Assembly: GCA_000226015.1 (NCBI GenBank)
Contig: JH153957.1
Span: forward strand, 16,090-46,781
Length of the DNA stretch: 30,692 nt
Direction of reading: 5' to 3'
DNA from: Mnemiopsis leidyi
Lineage: Eukaryota; Ctenophora; Tentaculata; Lobata; Bolinopsidae
Both the position numbers and the translations under genes were made by a program. Below the pieces are notes generated by a model that saw only the letters and a program-made list of their open reading frames with translations, did no database searches and was not told where the DNA came from. Of the stretch, positions 30,386 through 30,692 are shown in pieces (position 1 is the stretch's first letter; every line of letters begins with the position of its first letter).

Positions 30386-30508
30386 CTAAAGTTTTAGTGC
30401 CAGTGTTAGGGGCACCCCCAGATCTTCCTTCAATAACAGCCATGTGAGCTCGTCCCCTACATCCCGATACACCAGCTCCTTCTGTCTCGTTACAGCAGTC
30501 CCACACAT
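30386..30508 (-). CDS. Possible terminal exon of a convergent minus-strand gene
   Basis: A minus frame ends in TAG at 30388-30386 and reads KELVYRDVGDELTWLLLKED then LGVPLTLALKL, a protein-like, leucine-rich end. It can be opened by an ATG at 30508 or by an acceptor-like GAGACAG just before KEL. Two other frames are also open here, so coding sense is uncertain. The minus strand has ATTAAA about 75 bases after the stop. Family not recognised. Confidence 0.3.
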   Translation of the reverse strand: MCGTAVTRQKELVYRDVGDELTWLLLKEDLGVPLTLALKL

Positions 30509-30538
30509 TTACCTGGATATTAGCTGTCAGACTCAGTT

Positions 30539-30573
30539 TGTGTGTGTGTGTGTAGTGTGTGTGTGTGTGTGTG

Positions 30574-30638
<65 letters not shown>

Positions 30639-30692
30639 TGTGTGAGTGTGAGTGTGAGTGTGAGTGTGTGTGCGTGTGCGTGTGCGTGTGTG
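30539..30692. repeat. (TG)n microsatellite, interrupted
   Basis: About 150 bp of TG with a few TAG, GAG and CG interruptions, running off the window. Confidence 0.98.

Overview
The window is eukaryotic nuclear DNA. Genes are split by GT-AG introns with T-rich ends before the acceptor, AATAAA signals follow three genes, the intergenic DNA is AT-rich, and there are TC and TG microsatellites, many minisatellites and pieces of LINE, SINE and TA-flanked DNA transposons. Together with an NSUN7 orthologue, this fits an invertebrate animal, probably marine. I cannot name the phylum. One assembly gap (90 N) lies at 14385-14474. Gene models were built by hand by joining open exons whose splice phases agree, and no transcript data were used.

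Left part (1-6600): a minus-strand gene starts at 298 and leaves the window on the left. It is divergent from gene A, a plus-strand gene of seven visible exons (504-6197) ending in two predicted membrane helices, family not recognised. Its introns hold tandem repeats, two of which copy or resemble 3' splice sites. Its 3'UTR carries five CACGTG boxes spaced 14 bp apart.

Middle (6600-18190): mostly gene-poor. It holds dispersed and tandem repeats, a decayed LINE 3' end (about 10332-11092, minus), a tRNA-derived SINE head (11407-11492, minus), two phase-matched coding exons of an unrecognised plus-strand gene B (12138-13266), a 20-bp palindrome made of two TCACGTGA boxes, the N gap, and a roughly 190-bp TA-flanked MITE. 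Two possible minus-strand exons (8167-8433, 16597-16817) are weak.

Right part (18191-30692): an intronless secreted papain-family cysteine protease (417 aa) with an unusual 14-cysteine C-terminal domain. It is followed by a promoter-like block of CRE sites (TGACGTCA) and then a 15-exon NSUN7 orthologue (20409-29455, 13 exons well supported). In this NSUN7 both cysteine positions of the RNA m5C methyltransferase active site appear replaced. It also has very unusual splice-site architecture: the 5' splice site of exon 9 sits in a 33-bp, frame-preserving tandem repeat with six usable GT donors, and the head of exon 3 is partly copied twice upstream of itself. A possible convergent minus-strand gene ends at 30386, and the window ends in a long TG repeat.
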